DNA of 8,571 bases from Chloroflexota bacterium (GTDB taxonomy: Bacteria; Chloroflexota; Limnocylindria; QHBO01), in the NCBI GenBank assembly GCA_013694645.1, contig JACDBZ010000121.1, positions 1 to 8,571 of the forward strand, in the 5' to 3' direction. A model generated the notes under the pieces. It was not told the DNA's origin. It saw nothing but the letters and a program-made list of their open reading frames with translations, and did no database searches. Positions within the stretch are counted from its first letter, which is position 1; every line of letters starts with the position of its first letter. Below are positions 5,474-8,571 of the stretch, piece after piece. The position numbers were made by a program, and so were the translations under genes.

Positions 5474-6001
5474 CTATTTTTCCGGCGCGAACTGCCCACC
5501 CCCGTGGATGAGGACAACACTCTCGACGAACCCTCGCAGCTGGCCGAGAAGCTCATCGCGGACCGCGAGATCGGCCGTCCGAAGGTCAGCGGCGATCTGC
5601 ACCGCCTCGTCACTTCCCGGATAGCACACGCTCCAGCTGAGACGATAGGTCGCCTCACGAATCGTTGGTGCGCGCGCCTCGACCCGCGCATCCCACGTCG
5701 GCCGCTTCTCCTCGGCACACCCGGACTCATCTTCGATCGGGGTGATTGCCACGTCCATCGTGCCCGACTCCATCACGTACGTTGTCGGGTCGCAGCCGCC
5801 GACGACGTTTGCGCAGACGTCGGGATCGCCGGTCGTGAAGTAGTGCAGAGCAACCGTTTCGCCGAGACGAACCCAAGACTCTGGGATGGCGAAAGAGATC
5901 CGCGATCCACCCTCATCAACCGGCTCAGCCGCACTCGGATCGGGAAGGAGCCCGCACCCGACGAGGAGGACCGCGCCGAGGACCCCGATTGAGCGAATCA
6001 C
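5474..6001 (-). CDS. Putative lipoprotein, unknown function
   Basis: I do not recognise a specific family. The 175-residue product starts with a short signal peptide (R3, hydrophobic 5-14) ending in the lipobox LVGC, so C16 should be lipidated and the protein anchored on the outer face of the membrane. After a short linker (DPSAAEPVDEGG), the segment ISFAIPESWVRLGE resembles the 'F-x-x-P-x-x-W' opening strand of PsbP/DcrB-like lipoprotein folds. The end, LLGQLRGFVESVVL, also resembles the closing helix of such folds. This is only a shape comparison. Four cysteines remain in the mature part (C63, C70, C95, C126), enough for two disulfides. The start is GTG, overlapping the uvrC stop (GTGA), with GAGGG 9 nt upstream, so translation is probably coupled to uvrC. 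Nothing links its function to DNA repair. The next gene, secD, is 308 bp away. Confidence 0.8.
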   Translation of the reverse strand: MIRSIGVLGAVLLVGCGLLPDPSAAEPVDEGGSRISFAIPESWVRLGETVALHYFTTGDPDVCANVVGGCDPTTYVMESGTMDVAITPIEDESGCAEEKRPTWDARVEARAPTIREATYRLSWSVCYPGSDEAVQIAADLRTADLAVRDELLGQLRGFVESVVLIHGGGQFAPEK

Positions 6002-7935
6002 GCAAGCATGCCCTCGCGCGCGAGGTGCGCCTTCAGACGTTCCGCCAGGTCACGGCTGATGCCGGGCGTGTCCGCCACCTCCTCAAGCGATGCCTCCCGG
6101 ATCCGGCGGACGGAACCGAAGCGCTTGAGCAGCGCCTTCTTGCGCCCGGGACCGATGCCGGCGATGTCGTCGAGCTCGCTGCGCAGCGCTCGCTTGCCGC
6201 GCACGTCGCGGTGGTAGGTGATCGCGAACCGATGCGCCTCGTCGCGGATGCGCTGCACGAGGTAGAGCGCCTGCGAGCGTCGCGGCAGCACCACGGGTGC
6301 CGACTGATCCGGCAAGTGAAGCTCCTCGAAGCGCTTCGCCAACCCGGCGAGCGGCACATCCGTGATGGCGAGCTCCTTCATGACCCCGACCGCCGCCGAG
6401 AGCTGGCCCTTGCCGCCATCCACGATGACGAGATCGGGCACCGCCCAGCCGGTCTCCCGTGGCCGATCCCCCGCCTCTTCAGAGACCTCATCGGCGCCGA
6501 CTGCATCCAGCGAGAGCGCGCCCGTTTCCGAGCGCAGCTTCGCGACGCGGCTGAACCGACGGCGCAGGACCTCGGCCATCATGCGGAAATCGTCCGGCGT
6601 GTCGCCGGATCGGATGCGAAAGCGTCGATACTCCTTCGGCTCGGGCCGCCCGTCGATGAAGACGACCATGCTGCCGACGGCGCTCGTGCCCTGGATGTTG
6701 CTCATGTCATAGCACTCGATCCGCTCGGGCAGCTTTGTCAGGCCCAGTGCGGCCGCGAGCGCGGTCAGCGCCTCGTCGCGCCGTGCGGTATCGGCCATCC
6801 ATTCCGCTCGTTCCCTGGCAAGTGCCTCGACGGCATTCCCGGTCGCCATCGCCACGAGCCGCCGCTTCTCCCCGCGTTCCGGGACGGTGATCGTCACGCG
6901 CACGCCACGGCGATCGGCAAGGTACGCGGCCAGATCGTCGGCCTCGGCCGGCATCATGGGGCTGAGCAGCGCCCGCGGGACAGCATCCGTGCTGGCGTAA
7001 TACTGCTGAAGGAAGGAGCCGAGCACCTCGGCATCGGGGACGTCGCGGGCGCCCTCGACGATGAAGTGCTCGCGCCCGATCAGCTTGCCGCCGCGCACCT
7101 GCATGACCTGCAGACAGGCGTCGTCATCGGCGCGGGCCATGCCGATCACGTCGTGCTCGGCGCTGCTGAAGGCGGCCATCTTCTGCTGCTCCATCGTCCG
7201 CTCGACTGCGCGCAGCTTGTCCCGCGTCGTCGCGGCCTGCTCGTATCGCAGCGCATCGCTGTGACCCGCCATCTCGCTGCGCAGCTCGGCCGCGATCGGC
7301 TCCTGCTTGCCGTCGAGGAAGTCCACGATCTGCCCGATCGTGGCGCGATAGTCCGGCTTTGGAATGGCCTCGATGCACGGGCCCTGGCATCGGTTGATGT
7401 AGTAGAGCAGGCACGGCCGCTCGAGCACCCGCTTTCCCTCGGGGATTTCGAGGTTGCAGGTACGGAACGGAAAGATCTTGCGTAACAGCTTCAACGTTTC
7501 GTCGACGCTGCTGGCGCTCGCGTAGGGACCGAAGTAGCGGCTCCCGTCACGGACCAGCCGCCGGGTCCGCACGATTCGCGGAAAGTCCTCGCCCAGCGTG
7601 ATCTTCACGAACGGATAGCTCTTGTCATCGCGCAGTCGGATGTTGAAGCGCGGACGGTGCTCCTTGATCAGGTTGCTCTCGAGGAGGTATGCCTCACTGA
7701 CCGTGTCGGTCACGATGTACTCGACGTCGACGACCTCCGTCACCATCCGGCTGATCCGCGCGTCATCCGGACCGCGTGCCGTGAAGTACGAGCGGACCCG
7801 ATGACGGAGGGCGTCGGCCTTGCCCACGTAGAGCACGCGCCCGTCGGCGTTCTTCATGAGGTACACGCCCGGCGTGGTCGGCAGCCGGCGCAGGTTGGCG
7901 CGCAGCGGTGCCGGGAGCGAGCGCTGGGGACTCAT
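5998..7935 (-). CDS. uvrC: Excinuclease ABC subunit C (UvrC)
   Basis: Nuclease of the UvrABC nucleotide-excision repair system. It cuts the damaged strand on both sides of a lesion after UvrAB loading. The 645-residue product is complete. The N-terminal GIY-YIG nuclease (about 15-100) shows GVY (23-25), LYVGKA (35-40) and E86 in LLESNLIKEHRPRFN, and makes the 3' incision. C160, C175, C183 and C187 match the conserved UvrC cysteines reported to bind an Fe-S cluster in E. coli. The UVR (UvrB-binding) helix pair lies at about 213-250. The RNase H-like 5' nuclease has D410 (CYDMSNIQG), D506 (IVDGGKGQL) and H568 (RDEAHRFAITYHR). A tandem helix-hairpin-helix domain closes the protein (about 588-640). 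Residues about 466-498 form an acidic, poorly conserved-looking insert before the second Asp. The ATG lacks a Shine-Dalgarno sequence but has TAGAAT 6 nt upstream. The NUDIX gene ends 52 nt upstream. Confidence 0.98.
   Translation of the reverse strand: MSPQRSLPAPLRANLRRLPTTPGVYLMKNADGRVLYVGKADALRHRVRSYFTARGPDDARISRMVTEVVDVEYIVTDTVSEAYLLESNLIKEHRPRFNIRLRDDKSYPFVKITLGEDFPRIVRTRRLVRDGSRYFGPYASASSVDETLKLLRKIFPFRTCNLEIPEGKRVLERPCLLYYINRCQGPCIEAIPKPDYRATIGQIVDFLDGKQEPIAAELRSEMAGHSDALRYEQAATTRDKLRAVERTMEQQKMAAFSSAEHDVIGMARADDDACLQVMQVRGGKLIGREHFIVEGARDVPDAEVLGSFLQQYYASTDAVPRALLSPMMPAEADDLAAYLADRRGVRVTITVPERGEKRRLVAMATGNAVEALARERAEWMADTARRDEALTALAAALGLTKLPERIECYDMSNIQGTSAVGSMVVFIDGRPEPKEYRRFRIRSGDTPDDFRMMAEVLRRRFSRVAKLRSETGALSLDAVGADEVSEEAGDRPRETGWAVPDLVIVDGGKGQLSAAVGVMKELAITDVPLAGLAKRFEELHLPDQSAPVVLPRRSQALYLVQRIRDEAHRFAITYHRDVRGKRALRSELDDIAGIGPGRKKALLKRFGSVRRIREASLEEVADTPGISRDLAERLKAHLAREGMLA
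6011..6015 (-). promoter_or_regulatory. Shine-Dalgarno sequence of the lipoprotein gene
   Basis: GAGGG on the minus strand, 9 nt before the GTG at 6001 and inside the last uvrC codons (Glu-Gly of EGMLA). It supports the GTG as the real start despite the overlap with the uvrC stop. Confidence 0.6.
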
Positions 7936-7941
7936 GGACCG

Positions 7942-7947
7942 ATTCTA
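7942..7947 (-). promoter_or_regulatory. Candidate -10 element of uvrC (leaderless arrangement)
   Basis: TAGAAT on the minus strand, one mismatch from TATAAT, with 6 nt (CGGTCC) between it and the uvrC ATG. Transcription would start at or next to the A of the ATG, giving a leaderless mRNA. The absence of any Shine-Dalgarno sequence before uvrC agrees with this. The 17-bp-spaced -35 position reads CGGCCA, which is not a recognisable consensus. Confidence 0.5.
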
Positions 7948-7951
7948 GGCT

Positions 7952-7974
7952 CGGTCGACTCTCGTGGCCGACCG
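7952..7974. repeat. Inverted repeat between the NUDIX gene and uvrC
   Basis: CGGTCG (7952-7957) and CGACCG (7969-7974) form a perfect 6-bp inverted repeat around an 11-nt centre. It covers the spacer and -35 region of the candidate uvrC promoter. It could be an operator half-site pair, or a weak hairpin after the NUDIX gene. No T-tract follows, so a classic intrinsic terminator is unlikely. Confidence 0.3.
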
Positions 7975-7987
7975 GGTGCCCATTGGC

Positions 7988-8521
7988 TCAGTCGCGAGTC
8001 GCTCGGCCCGATAGATCGGCAGGCGACGTCGAGCCCAACCCGAGGTAAACAACGCCCTCACCTGCTTCGTCGATGAGCTCGAGAAGCTGATGGAGCGGCT
8101 TCGAGGTTTCCGCGATCTCGTCGCGCCCGATCCAGCCCGCTTCAGCGATCTCGCCGAATTGCGGGGCGAGTTCGCCACCGACCATGGTGCCGCGGAATAC
8201 AAAGCTCACGCCGGAAGGGACGCGCGCGTCCAGGAGGACGAGCCGCTCGATCTCAACAGAGATCCCCGTCTCCTCGCGGGTCTCGCGCGCCGCCGCCTCG
8301 TGCGGCGCCTCCGCCCGTTCCACACGTCCACCGGGGAGCATCCAGCCGGGGCCCATGTAGGTCGTCTGCACCGATAGGACGCGGCCGTGCTCATCGGTGG
8401 CCATCACGTGGGCGCCCTCGCTGCGTTGGTAACGGCCATTGAACAGAGAAGCAAACTGGACGGCGCCGCCGATAATGAGGCGGGGAGCATCTGCGAGTCG
8501 GAGCCGCCGGCTACGGCGCAT
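7988..8521 (-). CDS. NUDIX hydrolase
   Basis: Member of the NUDIX superfamily, which cleaves nucleoside diphosphates linked to another moiety (oxidised or non-canonical dNTPs, NADH, ADP-ribose, Nudix-type cofactors). The substrate cannot be told from sequence. The Nudix box is intact: G-x5-E-x7-REUxEExGU appears as G(RVERA)E, then seven residues, then RETREETGI. The conserved Glu residues bind Mg2+. The only deviation is Thr in the usually hydrophobic 'U' position. The box is preceded by GPGWMLPGG, the usual strand-loop. Counting from the ATG at 8521 gives 177 residues. A TTG at 8551 would give 187, and the frame stays open to the window edge, so an upstream start is possible. No Shine-Dalgarno sequence decides between them. 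The N-terminal basic, hydrophobic stretch (RRSRRLRL, LIIGGAVQFASLF) precedes the Nudix fold and is not a clear signal peptide. uvrC starts 52 nt downstream. A nucleotide-pool or repair role is plausible but unproven. Confidence 0.9.
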   Translation of the reverse strand: MRRSRRLRLADAPRLIIGGAVQFASLFNGRYQRSEGAHVMATDEHGRVLSVQTTYMGPGWMLPGGRVERAEAPHEAAARETREETGISVEIERLVLLDARVPSGVSFVFRGTMVGGELAPQFGEIAEAGWIGRDEIAETSKPLHQLLELIDEAGEGVVYLGLGSTSPADLSGRATRD

Positions 8522-8571
8522 CGACCGGACCGGGCTCAACCGAGCTGGCAAGCTCGGACGCGAGGTGGGAC

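Noticed and set aside
5441..5480. GC-rich repeats followed by a T-run on the plus strand as an intrinsic terminator
   Set aside because: The repeats are direct rather than inverted, no plus-strand gene ends here, and the T-run is the antisense of the last lipoprotein codons.
5989..7485. Long plus-strand open frame of 498 codons opposite uvrC
   Set aside because: It lies entirely antisense to a complete, motif-perfect uvrC. Its product is rich in Arg, His, Asp and Ala with no recognisable domain. High-GC codon bias commonly leaves such antisense frames open.

Overview
The window is a compact, GC-rich (roughly two thirds G+C by eye) bacterial chromosome segment. All eight recognisable genes lie on the minus strand. 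Read in the direction of transcription, from high to low coordinates, they are a NUDIX hydrolase, uvrC, a small lipoprotein, secD, secF, recJ, pyrF and the first 32 codons of a tatA/tatB-type gene cut by the window edge. The best guess for the source is a high-GC Chloroflexota (Limnocylindria/Ellin6529-like), though other high-GC phyla cannot be excluded without a search. The reasons are the mycobacterial-type (type 2) PyrF, separate SecD and SecF with a short SecD, a Ser/Ala/Pro linker of the kind common in exported proteins of that group, and frequent GTG starts. I see no mobile element, CRISPR array, rRNA or tRNA.

Layout: (1) 7988-8521, NUDIX hydrolase, possibly beginning upstream of the window edge. 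(2) 5474-7935, uvrC plus a lipoprotein gene whose GTG start overlaps the uvrC stop (GTGA). (3) 5166-5473, a 308-bp gap with no convincing gene, holding a likely promoter and 5' stem-loop for secD. (4) 2754-5165, secD and secF, 3 nt apart. (5) 2701-2753, a short gap with three 11-bp direct repeats and a -10-like hexamer next to the recJ start. (6) 1-2700, recJ, pyrF and tatA, with a 4-nt overlap and then a 3-nt gap.

The genes are mostly housekeeping: nucleotide-excision repair (UvrC), single-strand exonuclease repair (RecJ), UMP synthesis (PyrF), and two export routes (SecDF for unfolded proteins, Tat for folded ones). The regulatory DNA is more interesting than the coding content. uvrC and recJ both lack a Shine-Dalgarno sequence, and both have a TAnnnT hexamer exactly 6 nt before the start codon, the layout of leaderless transcripts. 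Three downstream genes in tight clusters (the lipoprotein, secF and tatA) do have Shine-Dalgarno sequences. The recJ promoter region also carries three 11-bp direct repeats resembling PHO-box/OmpR-type operators and overlapping the expected -35. No wholly new multi-gene system is visible. The less-known parts are the four-cysteine lipoprotein, the repeat-built linker inside SecF, and these regulatory arrangements.
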